From Vicinamibacteria bacterium (lineage in GTDB: Bacteria > Acidobacteriota > Vicinamibacteria > Fen-336 > JAGNNV01): a stretch of 57,333 nt of DNA. The translations under genes were made by a program, and so were the position numbers. This document shows, piece by piece, positions 1 through 8,815 of this stretch (position 1 is the first letter of the stretch; each line of letters begins with the position of its first letter). Below the pieces are notes generated by a model. That model was given only the letters and a program-made list of their open reading frames with translations, was not told where the DNA came from and searched no databases. The DNA lies in the NCBI GenBank assembly GCA_019694155.1, contig JAIBCN010000255.1:1-57333 (forward strand), written 5' to 3'.

Positions 1-257
1 GGATTCCAGGAGGCCGCGGTCGCGTCGTCGGCCCGGGCAAGAAAGGCCCCGCCCATGCCAAAGGCTCGGGCGCCCGACCCGACCACCACGTTCATGCGTC
101 CATAGAAGGATGCGAGTTCGTCCTGATTCACGCGGCTCGTGTCGGGGGTCGGCGAGGGCGATGCCGTCTGCGCCTGCCCAGCACCGGGCCCCAGGCCCAG
201 AAGCACCACCGCCGCGGAGACCGCGGAGAATCTCTTCAGGGGAGTCGCGTGGGCCAT
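1..257 (-). CDS. outer-membrane protein of FadL/PorV-like type, N-terminal fragment
   Basis: The gene runs off the left edge; 85 codons are visible from the ATG at 257. The first ~31 residues form a signal peptide (Lys/Arg n-region, Ala/Val/Leu core, ending 'GPGAGQAQ'). A Ser/Thr/Pro spacer follows, then from about residue 63 'GARAFGMGGAFLARADD' and 'ATAASWNP', the hallmark opening of the FadL/OmpP1/PorV (UPF0164) beta-barrel families. A transport or scaffold role in the outer membrane is inferred from that motif only. A weak AAGAAG lies upstream of the start. It is divergent from thiL across about 190 bp in which I see no clear promoter. Confidence 0.7.
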   Translation of the reverse strand, partial: MAHATPLKRFSAVSAAVVLLGLGPGAGQAQTASPSPTPDTSRVNQDELASFYGRMNVVVGSGARAFGMGGAFLARADDATAASWN

Positions 258-448
258 TCTTGAACTTCTTCTTGCGGGCGTGCGAGGCAGGATACACCGG
301 CTCCAGCGCGCGACACCGGCTTGTCGATCGGGGCTTCACGCCTGTTCACTCCGGCTTACGAAATGACGGGCCCGACCCGTGGGCTCGCGCTCCGGCACCC
401 TTGCGGCAGCAAAGACGCTGGTAAAGTCGCCGGACGAGTGACCGCTGC

Positions 449-1540
449 TTGAGCGACGAACGCATCGAAACCGTTTCTTCCCTGGGGGAGCGCGCCCTCG
501 TCGCGCGCCTGCGTTCGCGTATCGCCGAGACGCAGGGGGTGAAGGTCGGCATCGGAGACGACTGCGCTCTCGTGGAGACGCCGGCCGCCTCGCTCCTCAC
601 CACGGACACTCTGGTCGAGGGAGTCCACTTCGACCGTGCGCTGACCCCGGCCCGCCTGCTCGGACGCAAGGCGATGTCGGTCAATCTCTCGGACATCGGC
701 GCGATGTCGGGCGTTCCGCGCTACGCGCTCGTGAACCTCTGCCTGCCCCCCACTTGCTCGGTGGAGTTCTTCGACGGGCTCTACGAAGGACTCATCGAGC
801 GCGCGGCCGAGGTCGGCGTCGGCATCGTGGGCGGCAACCTCTCGGCCACCCACGGCCCCGTCACCATCGCGGTCACCATTCTCGGAGTGGGAGACCGGCC
901 CATCCTGCGGCAGGGCGTCCAGGTGGGTGACCTGGTGGTCATCACGGGAGGGCTCGGCGCGGCCTCGGAAGGACTCCGTCTCCTTCGCGAGGGCGTGCGG
1001 CTTGCCGACGACGGCATGGTGATCGACACCGGTATCTGGACTCCTTCCTCCGAAGGCCCCCTCGCTCGCTGCGTGCGCGCCCAACTCGACCCCACGCCGC
1101 CCCTGGCCTTCGCTCGCGCCATGTCCGAAACGCCCGGGACCGTCCGGGCCATGATGGATCTGTCCGATGGCCTGTCGATCGACCTCATTCGGCTCTGCGC
1201 CGAGAATTCCATCGGAGCCGTCATCGACCCGCTGGCCGTCCCCGTGGATCCCGCCGTGGCCATGATCGAGCGCGCGCGCGGGGGAGACCCGCTGCCTCTG
1301 GCGCTACACGGGGGAGAGGACTATCAGCTCCTCATGGCCATCTCGCCCGACAATCTCGACGCGGTGAGAGACATGGCATTCGTGTGGGACCTGCCGATCA
1401 CCGTCATCGGCCAGTTCGTGGTGGGCGCCCCCGTGGTCTCCGTCCAGGTGGGAGAGTGGATCGAGCCTCTCAAGTCACAGGGGTTCGATCACTTCGGCTT
1501 CAACGAGATGCAGCGTCCGCCGGTCTTCGGGGTCACCTAG
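449..1540 (+). CDS. thiL: thiamine-monophosphate kinase ThiL
   Basis: This protein phosphorylates thiamine monophosphate to the diphosphate cofactor in the cytoplasm. The 363 residues match the family length. Visible motifs are the N-terminal 'GIGDDCALV' with the Asp pair that holds metal and ATP, 'MSVNLSDIGAMSG', 'GIVGGNLSA', 'MDLSDGLSIDL' and the C-terminal 'HGGEDYQLL'. The start is TTG; the GTG ten bases upstream is out because its frame stops at once. No strong ribosome site is visible. It lies just ahead of a DUF2062 gene. Its product serves the thiamine-diphosphate E1 enzymes encoded at 6744-8772 and 56816 onward, though no co-regulation is seen. Confidence 0.95.
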   Translation: MSDERIETVSSLGERALVARLRSRIAETQGVKVGIGDDCALVETPAASLLTTDTLVEGVHFDRALTPARLLGRKAMSVNLSDIGAMSGVPRYALVNLCLPPTCSVEFFDGLYEGLIERAAEVGVGIVGGNLSATHGPVTIAVTILGVGDRPILRQGVQVGDLVVITGGLGAASEGLRLLREGVRLADDGMVIDTGIWTPSSEGPLARCVRAQLDPTPPLAFARAMSETPGTVRAMMDLSDGLSIDLIRLCAENSIGAVIDPLAVPVDPAVAMIERARGGDPLPLALHGGEDYQLLMAISPDNLDAVRDMAFVWDLPITVIGQFVVGAPVVSVQVGEWIEPLKSQGFDHFGFNEMQRPPVFGVT

Positions 1541-1573
1541 GGCCCGGCTTCCGCCGGTGGACCTCGAGACGTC

Positions 1574-2128
1574 ATGCGCGACGCGCTGCAAAGCCTTCTT
1601 CACCTGAAGGATCCCCCGCGCCGTACCGCCATGGCGTTCGGCACCGGCGTCTTCATCGCCTTCTCCCCTCTCCTCGGCCTGCACACGGTCATGGCGATAG
1701 CGATCGCCTTCGCTCTTCGCCTGAACCGGGTGGCGGTCCTGGCCGGCGCCTGGATCAACGTCTGGGCGCTCGTGCCCTGTTACATGTTCGGTACATTCAT
1801 CGGCACCCGCCTGCTCAGCGTGCATTCGAGGCGCCTCGAGGCCGGATTCTGGGAGCGCGCCCACGCGTCCGTGTGGTCGGCGCTGTCGTCCCTGTTTGTA
1901 GGCGAGTGGAACATGGCGCTGCGCTCCCTGCGGACCCTGCTCCGATCCTTCGGCCCGCTGCTCTGGCCCTTCGTGACCGGAAACCTGATTCTCGGCGTGG
2001 TGGCGGGCCTTGTCGCCTATGCGATCGGCCGGAGGTTCCTCGAAGCGCGCGCCCATCGCCGCGGAGAAGATGCCCCTCCCGGTCCCGCACCGGAGCCCGC
2101 CCCCGAAGGCGGCACTCCCGCTTCCTAG
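1574..2128 (+). CDS. DUF2062 membrane protein
   Basis: This 184-residue protein has a short charged N-terminus with '[18 protein letters not shown]', then '[19 protein letters not shown]' and '[19 protein letters not shown]', the classic DUF2062 pattern of conserved Gly/Pro-rich hydrophobic segments. A further hydrophobic hairpin lies near residues 125-155, before a charged, Pro-rich tail. The biochemical function of the family is not known. It follows thiL by 33 bp on the same strand. Its stop shares the palindromic CTAG with the stop of convergent gatA, so the two genes end tail to tail on the same four bases. Confidence 0.85.
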   Translation: MRDALQSLLHLKDPPRRTAMAFGTGVFIAFSPLLGLHTVMAIAIAFALRLNRVAVLAGAWINVWALVPCYMFGTFIGTRLLSVHSRRLEAGFWERAHASVWSALSSLFVGEWNMALRSLRTLLRSFGPLLWPFVTGNLILGVVAGLVAYAIGRRFLEARAHRRGEDAPPGPAPEPAPEGGTPAS

Positions 2129-3591
2129 ACCGGGGGTTGGGCGGCGGCCGCGCCCATGAGCCGCTCGAGGGCGTGGCCGGCGCGAAGGAGCGTCGCTTCC
2201 TGGAACATCGGCCCCACGAACTGCAGCCCCACGGGGAGGCCGTTCGAGAAGCCGCAGGGCACCGAAAGGCCCGGCACTCCCGCGAGATTCGCGGGCACCG
2301 TGAAGACGTCGGCGAGGTACATTTCGAGCGGGTTCGCCGTCTTCTCGCCCAGCTTGAAAGCCGGCGAAGGCGTCGTGGGTGTGGCGATCACGTCGCACGA
2401 GGCGAAGGCCGTCTCGAAGTCGCGGCGGATCAGTGTCCGCACCTTCTGAGCGCGCAGGTAGTACGCGTCGTAATAGCCCGAAGAAAGGACGAAGGTCCCG
2501 AGGATGATCCGGCGCTTCACTTCCGGGCCGAAACCAGCATCCCGCGTCTCGCCGTACATGTCCTTCAGGCTGGACTTCGAAGCCGCGGATTCGGTGCGCA
2601 GGCCGTACCTCACGCCGTCGAAGCGGGCCAGGTTCGACGAGGCCTCCGCGGTCGCCACCAGGTAGTAGGTCGCGATGGCGTGGGGCGCGTTCGGGAGCGC
2701 GATATCCACGATCGCGGCTCCGTCGGCTTGAAGAGCGGCAATCGACTTGTCGAACTCCGCCATCACGCCGGCATCGACGCCTTTGAGGAAGTCTCGCGGC
2801 ACGCCGATGCGAAGTCCGCGCGCCGATTCCCCGAGAGCGGCGCCATAGTCTTCGACGACCCGTGGGCTGCTCGTTGCGTCATGGACGTCCTGGCCCGCGA
2901 TCACCGAAAGGGACAGCGCCGCGTCGGCGCACGACCGGGTGAGCGGGCCGATCTGATCGAGCGACGAGGCGAACGCGACGAGCCCGTAGCGGCTGACCCG
3001 CCCATAGGTGGGCTTGAGGCCGACGACACCGCAGAAGGCCGCAGGCTGCCGGATCGATCCACCGGTGTCCGAGCCGAGGGCCATGGCCGCGAAGCGCGCG
3101 GAGACCGCGGCCGCGGACCCTCCCGACGATCCTCCGGGCACCCGCGTGAGGTCCCAGGGGTTCCGAACGGGGCCGAAGGCGCTGTTTTCGTTCGAGGACC
3201 CCATCGCGAACTCATCCATGTTGAGCTTGCCCAGAACGATGGCTCCAGCGTTTCTGAGTCTCCGGATCACCGTCGCGTCGTAAGGGGTCGCGAACCGGTT
3301 GAGGATCTTCGAACCGCAGGTGGTGGCGAGGCCCTTTACGTGGATGACGTCCTTGATCGCGATGGGGACGCCCGCGAGCGCGCCCGGATCCTCGCCCCGG
3401 GCCAGGCGCGCGTCGACCTCCTTCGCGTCCGCGCGCGCCCGGTCGTCGTCCCGGGAGAGGAACGCGCCGATCGACGCGTCCTTCTCCGCGATGCGAGAGA
3501 GATGAGCGTCGACCACCTCGCTCGCCGATGTCTTCTTCGCCTTGATGGCGGCGGCGAGTTCGCCCATTCCCATCGAAGTGAGGCCGCTCAT
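2125..3591 (-). CDS. gatA: Asp-tRNA(Asn)/Glu-tRNA(Gln) amidotransferase subunit A
   Basis: GatA is the amidase subunit of GatCAB. It releases ammonia from glutamine for transamidation of Glu-tRNA(Gln) or Asp-tRNA(Asn). The 488 residues match the family. The amidase triad is intact: Lys80 in '[14 protein letters not shown]', cis-Ser155 in '[12 protein letters not shown]' and nucleophile Ser179 in '[12 protein letters not shown]'. Its ATG overlaps the gatC stop by four bases (ATGA), so the two are translationally coupled. gatB is not in this window and must lie elsewhere. Expression is presumably from the gatC promoter near 3880-3900. Confidence 0.97.
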   Translation of the reverse strand: MSGLTSMGMGELAAAIKAKKTSASEVVDAHLSRIAEKDASIGAFLSRDDDRARADAKEVDARLARGEDPGALAGVPIAIKDVIHVKGLATTCGSKILNRFATPYDATVIRRLRNAGAIVLGKLNMDEFAMGSSNENSAFGPVRNPWDLTRVPGGSSGGSAAAVSARFAAMALGSDTGGSIRQPAAFCGVVGLKPTYGRVSRYGLVAFASSLDQIGPLTRSCADAALSLSVIAGQDVHDATSSPRVVEDYGAALGESARGLRIGVPRDFLKGVDAGVMAEFDKSIAALQADGAAIVDIALPNAPHAIATYYLVATAEASSNLARFDGVRYGLRTESAASKSSLKDMYGETRDAGFGPEVKRRIILGTFVLSSGYYDAYYLRAQKVRTLIRRDFETAFASCDVIATPTTPSPAFKLGEKTANPLEMYLADVFTVPANLAGVPGLSVPCGFSNGLPVGLQFVGPMFQEATLLRAGHALERLMGAAAAQPPV

Positions 3592-3878
3592 CCTCCGATC
3601 ACCTGGGGCACCCGGAACAGTCCCGCGTCCTGGTCCGGCGCGTTCGCGAGGGCCTGCTCGCGGGTGAGGTCGTGGGTGGGCTCATCGGGCCGGAATCGCT
3701 CGCCTTCCGTGGCGTGGCTCATCGGGGGGACGCCCGTGAGGTCGAGGCTCTCGAGCGACGCCGCGTACTTCAGGATTTCCGCGAGATCGTGGGCGAGCGA
3801 ACGCGTTTCCGCTTCCGAGAGGGAAAGGCGCGCCAGGGTGGCGATGTGCGTGAGGAGTTTGTCTTGGATCTCGGCCAT
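3588..3878 (-). CDS. gatC: Asp-tRNA(Asn)/Glu-tRNA(Gln) amidotransferase subunit C
   Basis: GatC is the small clamp subunit that wraps the GatA-GatB interface. The 96 residues show the usual plan: an N-terminal helix pair with '[14 protein letters not shown]' and '[20 protein letters not shown]', then the extended 'PPMSHATEG' segment, '[20 protein letters not shown]' and a C-terminal '[11 protein letters not shown]'. It is first in the gatCA pair and overlaps gatA by 4 bp. Only 24 bp separate its start from the divergent DUF2752 gene, so the two promoters must overlap or one must be internal. Confidence 0.95.
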   Translation of the reverse strand: MAEIQDKLLTHIATLARLSLSEAETRSLAHDLAEILKYAASLESLDLTGVPPMSHATEGERFRPDEPTHDLTREQALANAPDQDAGLFRVPQVIGG

Positions 3879-3902
3879 AGGGCCCGCGTACTATAGCGGC
3901 CC

Positions 3903-4331
3903 ATGACCGCGAGCTCCTTCGGCATCGCCATTGCCCCGCGGCAGCCGGATCGGCTCCTGACCGGCCCCATGACCCTCGCCGGCCTCGCATTGGCCGCCTG
4001 CGTGGCGACCCGGATTTTTGGGCTCGACTACGCGGGCGTCACCTTCTGCTACTTCAAGGCGCTCACCGGGCATGCGTGCTTCACGTGCGGCACCACGCGG
4101 GCCATGGGGCATCTCGCGCGGTTCGATCTGCCGGCCGCCTTCGCGGTTCAGCCGCTCGTCACCGTGGGCACCCTGGCCCTGTTGTTCTGGGGCGCCCTGG
4201 ACGGCATTCTGCTTGCGATCGGCAAGCGGACGGCGGTTCGTCTCGAAGGTCGAGCGCTGGCGAGAGCCACGGCCCTCGTCGCCGTCCTGGCCGTTCTGAA
4301 CTGGATCTACCTGCTGAACGCCGGGGTGTAG
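3903..4331 (+). CDS. DUF2752 membrane protein
   Basis: A 142-residue membrane protein. It shows the DUF2752 core: 'YFKALTGHACFTCGTTRAM' (the family's C-x2-CGxTR element) followed by 'HLARFDLPAAFAVQPLV' and hydrophobic segments at about residues 20-35, 75-95 and 118-138. The family is unassigned. It is divergent from gatC and its 3' end overlaps the 3' end of lipB by 25 bp on the opposite strand. Both reading frames look authentic to their ends, so this is a true antisense overlap of coding tails. Confidence 0.8.
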   Translation: MTASSFGIAIAPRQPDRLLTGPMTLAGLALAACVATRIFGLDYAGVTFCYFKALTGHACFTCGTTRAMGHLARFDLPAAFAVQPLVTVGTLALLFWGALDGILLAIGKRTAVRLEGRALARATALVAVLAVLNWIYLLNAGV

Positions 4332-4960
4332 CCGAAGATCTCCACAAAGCGAGCGATGAGGCGGTCCTCCGCCTCGGCCTGAAGCACCTCGGCGCCGAGG
4401 AGCTTCGCGAGCGAGGTGACGCCCTGATCGCGCAAGCCGCAGGGAACGATGAGGTCGAAGCCCGAGAGGTTCGTATTCACGTTGAAGGCAAAGCCGTGGG
4501 AGGTCACCCAGCGCGAGATCCGCACTCCGATGGCGCCGATCTTGTTCTCGCCGACGAAAGCCCCGCTCTTGCCCGCGATGCGTCGCGCCGCGAAGCCGTA
4601 GTCGCCGCAAACCCGGATCATCACTTCTTCGAGATCGCGAACGTACCGGTGCACATCCCGTCGCGCCTCGGGAATCTCGAGGATGGGATAGCCCACGATC
4701 TGCCCGGGTCCGTGATACGTGACGTCGCCGCCCCGGCCGGCCTCGAACAGCTCGACCCCGCGGTCGCGCAGGAGGCCCTCGGAGAAGAGCAGGTTCTCCG
4801 CCCGCGCATTGCGTCCCATGGTGACCACGGGGTCGTGCTCGAGGAGAAGCAGGATGTCCGGGACGACGCCCTGCTTCCGTTCTTCCACCAGGCGTTCCTG
4901 GAGCGCCAGCCCCGCCGCGTATCGGACGCGGCCGAGGCGGCGGACGTCGAGGGACCGCAG
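4307..4960 (-). CDS. lipB: octanoyltransferase LipB (non-canonical start)
   Basis: LipB moves octanoyl from acyl-carrier protein to the lipoyl-domain lysine, the first step of lipoylation. Conserved blocks are 'ILLLLEHDPVVTMGR', 'GRGGDVTYHGPGQIVGYPIL', the lysine block 'ENKIGAIGVRISRWVTSHGF' and the catalytic cysteine in 'IVPCGLRDQGVTSLAK'. The first ATG/GTG/TTG in frame is GTG at 4888. The family's first strand, here 'RSLDVRRLGRVRYAAGLALQ', lies upstream of it, so translation must begin earlier. The best choice I see is CTG at 4960 (217 codons, normal length); ATC at 4981 is the alternative. It sits directly behind the E2 gene whose product it would lipoylate. Confidence 0.88.
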   Translation of the reverse strand: MRSLDVRRLGRVRYAAGLALQERLVEERKQGVVPDILLLLEHDPVVTMGRNARAENLLFSEGLLRDRGVELFEAGRGGDVTYHGPGQIVGYPILEIPEARRDVHRYVRDLEEVMIRVCGDYGFAARRIAGKSGAFVGENKIGAIGVRISRWVTSHGFAFNVNTNLSGFDLIVPCGLRDQGVTSLAKLLGAEVLQAEAEDRLIARFVEIFGYTPAFSR

Positions 4961-5004
4961 GGACCCGTCCGATTGACCGATGGGGGGAGCGGGCGGCGTC
5001 GTAG

Positions 5005-6627
5005 CTAGAGCGCCGATTCGTCGAAGTTCTGGAGGCCGTTCTTGACGTGGGCCATGAACTTGTCGGCTTCCGAACCATCGATGATTCGGTGGTCGAAGGT
5101 CAGGCAGAAGTAGGCCATGGTCCGGATCGCGATGGCGTCATCCCGCACCACCGGCCGCTTCTCGATCGTGCCCACCCCGAGGATCGCGACCTGGGGCTGC
5201 GGGATGATGGGCGTGCCGAAGAGCGAACCGAAGACGCCGGGGTTCGTGATGGTGAATGTTCCGCCCTGGACCTCTTCGACCTTGAGCTTCTTGGTGCGCG
5301 CGCGCTCGCCCAGATCGTTGACGGCCCGGGCGAGGCCGAGGACGTTCTTCTCGTCGGCCGCAGGGATGACGGGGACGATGAGACCCCAATCGAGGGCCAC
5401 TGCGATGCCCACGTTGATGTCCTTGTGATAGACGATCGAGTCGCCGTCCACGCTCGCGTTCAGCACCTTGAAAGCCTTGATGGCGTCGGTGACAGCCTTG
5501 ACGATGAACGGCGTGAACGTGAGGTTGACCCCGCTTCGCTCTTCGTAGAGCGGCTTGTACTTCGCGCGCAGGGCGGCCACGCGGGTCATGTCCACTTCCC
5601 AGACCGTCGACACATGGGCCGAGGTCCGCTTGGACAGGACCATGTGGTCGGCCGTCTTCTTCCGGATGGGCGACATCGGCACGACCTCGACCCGGGCGCT
5701 CACGGGCCGCGCCACCGGACCGGTCTGGGTCGAGTGCGCGGGGGCCGGTGGGGCCGGCGGCGCCGGAGGAGTCACGGGAGGGACGTGTGGCGCGATCGGT
5801 GCGGGCGCAAGCGCGGGCGCTCCCGGCGCGGAGGGGGTCACCGTGGTGAAGCGCATCGTGGTGGGCCCGCTATCCGCCACGGGCGGGGCCACGGTGGGAA
5901 TCCGGGGCACGGGGGGCGGGACCACGGGAACGGGAGGCGGTGTGACGGGAGGACGAACCGGGACTGGAGCGGGGGGCGGTGCGGCGACGGCGGGCGTGGG
6001 TGCGTAGGGCGTAGGCGGCGCATCGCGCCTTATGGCCGCGCCCTTTCGCGACTCGACGTACGAGAGGATGTCTTCGCGAGTCACGCGGCCGCCGAGGCCG
6101 GTTCCGGGCACCTCATTGATGTCGACGCCGTACTCCTGCGCGATCTTGCGCACGACCGGGGAGCTGCGTGCCATGCGCAGTTCACCCGTAGTCATTCCGT
6201 CGCGCGACCGGTCGGAGGCGAAGCTCGCCCCGGCGAACGAATCGGCGGCGGGCGGAGGAGCGGGGAGGGGCGGCGGGGGAGCGGCTGGACGCGCTGGCGC
6301 CGGGGGCGCCGGAGGCGGAGGAGCGGGAGCCGCGGAAACAGGGGGTGCCGGAGGAACAGCGTGAGGCTGGGGCGCGGCCGCGACGGCGGAGCCCGCGACG
6401 CCGATTCTTCCCACCACGGTGCCGACTTCGACGGTGGTGCCGGGCTGGATCAGGATTTCAGTCAGCACGCCCGCGATCGGCGCCGGTATCTCGGCATCGA
6501 CTTTGTCCGTGGAGATCTCGAAGAGCGGCTCATCCCGTTTGACGGTTTCACCGATCTTCTTGAGCCACTTGGTGACGGTGCCTTCCGCGATGGATTCGCC
6601 CATCTGCGGCATGATCACGTCGGTCAT
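5005..6627 (-). CDS. 2-oxoacid dehydrogenase E2, dihydrolipoamide acyltransferase
   Basis: E2 core of a 2-oxoacid dehydrogenase complex, 540 residues. Domains in order: a lipoyl domain at 1-78 with the lipoylated Lys42 in 'STDKVDAEIPAP'; a Pro/Ala-rich swinging linker to about 155; a peripheral subunit-binding domain ('SSPVVRKIAQEYGVDINEVP', 'GTGLGGRVTREDI'); a second Pro-rich linker; and a catalytic domain from about 310 ending in 'FDHRIIDGSEADKF', with active-site His513 and Asp517. The lipoyl domain resembles SucB-type E2 proteins, but the E1 alpha/beta genes upstream point to pyruvate or branched-chain substrates. A GAGG ribosome site precedes the ATG. No E3 gene is nearby. Confidence 0.93.
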   Translation of the reverse strand: MTDVIMPQMGESIAEGTVTKWLKKIGETVKRDEPLFEISTDKVDAEIPAPIAGVLTEILIQPGTTVEVGTVVGRIGVAGSAVAAAPQPHAVPPAPPVSAAPAPPPPAPPAPARPAAPPPPLPAPPPAADSFAGASFASDRSRDGMTTGELRMARSSPVVRKIAQEYGVDINEVPGTGLGGRVTREDILSYVESRKGAAIRRDAPPTPYAPTPAVAAPPPAPVPVRPPVTPPPVPVVPPPVPRIPTVAPPVADSGPTTMRFTTVTPSAPGAPALAPAPIAPHVPPVTPPAPPAPPAPAHSTQTGPVARPVSARVEVVPMSPIRKKTADHMVLSKRTSAHVSTVWEVDMTRVAALRAKYKPLYEERSGVNLTFTPFIVKAVTDAIKAFKVLNASVDGDSIVYHKDINVGIAVALDWGLIVPVIPAADEKNVLGLARAVNDLGERARTKKLKVEEVQGGTFTITNPGVFGSLFGTPIIPQPQVAILGVGTIEKRPVVRDDAIAIRTMAYFCLTFDHRIIDGSEADKFMAHVKNGLQNFDESAL

Positions 6628-6681
6628 TGATACCTCACAACGGAAGAAAAGCGCGTAGCCACGAAGTCGAAGGAAAGGAGG

Positions 6682-6697
6682 CCCTGAGCGGTCAGGG
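6682..6697 (-). other. stem-loop between E1 beta and E2 genes
   Basis: A perfect 6-bp inverted repeat (CCCTGA / TCAGGG, four-base loop) lies in the 116-bp gap between the E1 beta stop and the E2 start. It has no T-run, so it is not an obvious terminator. It could adjust the E1:E2 ratio by pausing or RNA processing, but it could equally be chance in GC-rich DNA. Confidence 0.25.
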
Positions 6698-6743
6698 AAG
6701 CGAACACGTAGTCTAGCGCGGCCACCTGGGTTGCCTCCTGGCC

Positions 6744-7718
6744 CTAGTATTCCGCGAGTGCTCGGATCGCGTCCGCGATCTTCGCCGCGTTCGGGAGGAA
6801 GTGCTCCTCGAGCGGGGGCGAATAGGGAACGGGGGTGTCGGGGGGGGCCACGCGCACGATGGGCGCGTCGAGATGCTCGAAGGCGTGCTCGCCGATGATC
6901 GCGGCGATCTCGCCCCCCGGCCCGCCCGTCTTCGTGGCCTCGTGCACGATGAGAGCGCGTCCGGTCTTCTTCACCGTCTCGAGGATTCTCCGGCGGTCCA
7001 TGGGAAGGAGCGTGCGGAGGTCGAGGACCTCGACGCTCACTCCTTCCGCGGATACGAGGTCGGCGGCCTCGATGGAGGCGTGAACCATCGCGCCGTAGGT
7101 GATGATGGAAATGTCCTCGCCCGCCCGGGCCACGCGCGCTTCACCGATGGGCGTCGTGAAGTCTCCCGCCGGCACCTCTTCCTTGAGGCGCCGATAGAGG
7201 AACTTGTGCTCGAGAAAGATCACGGGATCGGGATCGCGGATGGCCGCGAGCATCAGGCCCTTCGCGTCGGTCGGGGTCGCGGGCACCACGATCTTGAGGC
7301 CCGGCACGTTCATGAAGTAGGACTCGGGGCTTTGCGAGTGAAAGGGCCCGCCGTGAACGCCCGCGCCCGCGGGGCCCCGGATCACGATGGGCACGCCGCC
7401 TCCCCAGCGGTAGCGGCTCTTCGCCGCGTAGTTCACGATCTGGTTGAAGCCGCAGCCGATGAAATCGATGAACTGGAGTTCGGCGATCGGCCGCATCCCA
7501 AACAGCGAAGCGCCGATGGCCGCGCCGATGAGACCGGTTTCGGAGATGGGAGTGTCAATGATCCGCTCCGGCCCGAACTTCTCGAGGAACCCCTGGGTGA
7601 CCCGGAAGGCGCCGCCGTAGTTCCCCACGTCTTCGCCGAGGATGAAGACGCGCGGGTCGCGCACCATCTCCTCTTCCATGGCCTGGCGGATGGCTTCGAG
7701 ATACGTGAGCATCGCCAT
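6744..7718 (-). CDS. 2-oxoacid dehydrogenase E1 component, beta subunit
   Basis: This 324-residue subunit carries the pyrimidine-binding and transketolase C-terminal halves of E1. Visible are 'VFILGEDVGNYGGAFRVTQG' with the conserved glutamate that activates thiamine diphosphate, 'RIIDTPISETGLIGAAIGAS', 'GVPIVIRGPAGAGVHGGPFH' and 'VLDLRTLLPMD'. It follows the alpha subunit by 4 bp, as expected for an alpha2-beta2 enzyme. The substrate (pyruvate, acetoin or branched-chain 2-oxoacids) cannot be decided from these motifs. Confidence 0.95.
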   Translation of the reverse strand: MAMLTYLEAIRQAMEEEMVRDPRVFILGEDVGNYGGAFRVTQGFLEKFGPERIIDTPISETGLIGAAIGASLFGMRPIAELQFIDFIGCGFNQIVNYAAKSRYRWGGGVPIVIRGPAGAGVHGGPFHSQSPESYFMNVPGLKIVVPATPTDAKGLMLAAIRDPDPVIFLEHKFLYRRLKEEVPAGDFTTPIGEARVARAGEDISIITYGAMVHASIEAADLVSAEGVSVEVLDLRTLLPMDRRRILETVKKTGRALIVHEATKTGGPGGEIAAIIGEHAFEHLDAPIVRVAPPDTPVPYSPPLEEHFLPNAAKIADAIRALAEY

Positions 7719-7722
7719 GCTT

Positions 7723-8772
7723 CTAGAGTCCCCGCGCTTTCCTTGACTTGCGCACGATCTCCGGGGTCGGATCCTCGGCCGTGGACCCGAAGTACACGTC
7801 GGTCATGCCGCTGTCGTCCGCCGGCATGGGAGACGACTCCGCGCTCGCAAGCTCCGTAGTGAGTTCCTGGTCGACCCGGGTGGCGATCGCCTGCAGCAGG
7901 TTGGTTCCGATGCCGACGCCAAGCAGGAATCGCTCGAAGAGGGCGATGGGGTCACGCTGCGCCCACTTGTCCACCATCTCCTTCGGCACGTACTTCATGT
8001 CGTCGTGCTCGGCGTGGCCCTTCATGCGCATGGTCAGCGCTTCGATGAGGGTGGGTCCAAGACCCTGCCGGGCGCGCTGGATGGCGGTGCGGGTGGCGTC
8101 GTAGACCGCGAGGACGTCGTTGCCGTCCACCTGCGCTCCGAAGCATCCGTAGGCTGTCGCCCGGTCCACGAAGTTGGTGTTGGCGGTCTGCCGGGATGTG
8201 GGTGTCGAGTAGGCCCAGCCGTTGTTCTCGACGATCAGCACGAGCGGCGCCTTCTGCACGCAGGCGAGATTCAGGCCTTCATGGAACGCCCCCGTCGACG
8301 CGCCGCCATCGCCGATCCAGGTGAGGGCGACGGTCCGCCGGCCGTTCATCCGCTCGGCCATCACCGCGCCGGTCAGGATCGGGATCATGTCGCCGAGCAT
8401 CGAGATCACCGAGGGCATGGAGCCTTCGGGTGAGAGCCAGCCGAAATGCACGTTCAGGTCGCGGCCCCGCGTGGGTGAGGCGGCCTTTGCCATGTACTGG
8501 CAGAAGATGTCGTGGGGCGACCCGCCGCGCACCAGGATGGCCCCGAGATTCCGGATCAGCGGGGTGAAGATGTCGCCGCGCTCCAGGGCGTAGGCGCTTC
8601 CGATCGAACACGCCTCCTGCCCAAGGCTTCGATAAAGCCCCCCCACCACCTTGCCCTGACGATAGAGATTGGAGAGCTTCTCCTCGAGGCCCCGGTTGAG
8701 CTTGAGGAAATAGTAGAGCTCGAGCAGCTGGCCGCGGGTCAGGCGGTCGGCGGGGGGCTTTTCCGTGGTCAC
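7723..8772 (-). CDS. 2-oxoacid dehydrogenase E1 component, alpha subunit
   Basis: This 349-residue, thiamine-diphosphate-binding subunit heads the operon. The cofactor motif is complete: 'WIGDGGASTGAFHEGLNLAC' followed by 'LIVENNGWAYSTPTSRQ' (GDG...NN). The loop 'MRMKGHAEHDDMKYVP' is the region around the phosphorylation loop in mitochondrial homologues. The N-terminus 'RGLEEKLSNLYRQGKVVGG' is typical of the family. The operon order alpha, beta, E2, lipB makes a self-contained complex apart from E3. It starts 43 bp beyond the end of the diguanylate cyclase gene on the same strand, so read-through from that gene is possible. Confidence 0.95.
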   Translation of the reverse strand: MTTEKPPADRLTRGQLLELYYFLKLNRGLEEKLSNLYRQGKVVGGLYRSLGQEACSIGSAYALERGDIFTPLIRNLGAILVRGGSPHDIFCQYMAKAASPTRGRDLNVHFGWLSPEGSMPSVISMLGDMIPILTGAVMAERMNGRRTVALTWIGDGGASTGAFHEGLNLACVQKAPLVLIVENNGWAYSTPTSRQTANTNFVDRATAYGCFGAQVDGNDVLAVYDATRTAIQRARQGLGPTLIEALTMRMKGHAEHDDMKYVPKEMVDKWAQRDPIALFERFLLGVGIGTNLLQAIATRVDQELTTELASAESSPMPADDSGMTDVYFGSTAEDPTPEIVRKSRKARGL

Positions 8773-8815
8773 GCGGCCGGGATTCTATTCCCCAGGAGCC
8801 TCCCGGAACGCCCGT

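Noticed and set aside
258..448. Possible small gene between the left-edge gene and thiL
   Set aside because: Short frames here have biased composition and no start signal; I see only a promoter-sized gap.
1384..3906. 840-codon plus-strand frame across thiL, DUF2062 and gatCA
   Set aside because: It crosses four well-supported genes in other frames and has no domain.
5047..6630. Plus-strand open frame of about 527 codons opposite E2
   Set aside because: Low-complexity Arg/Gly/His sequence produced by the Pro/Ala-rich E2 linkers on the other strand.
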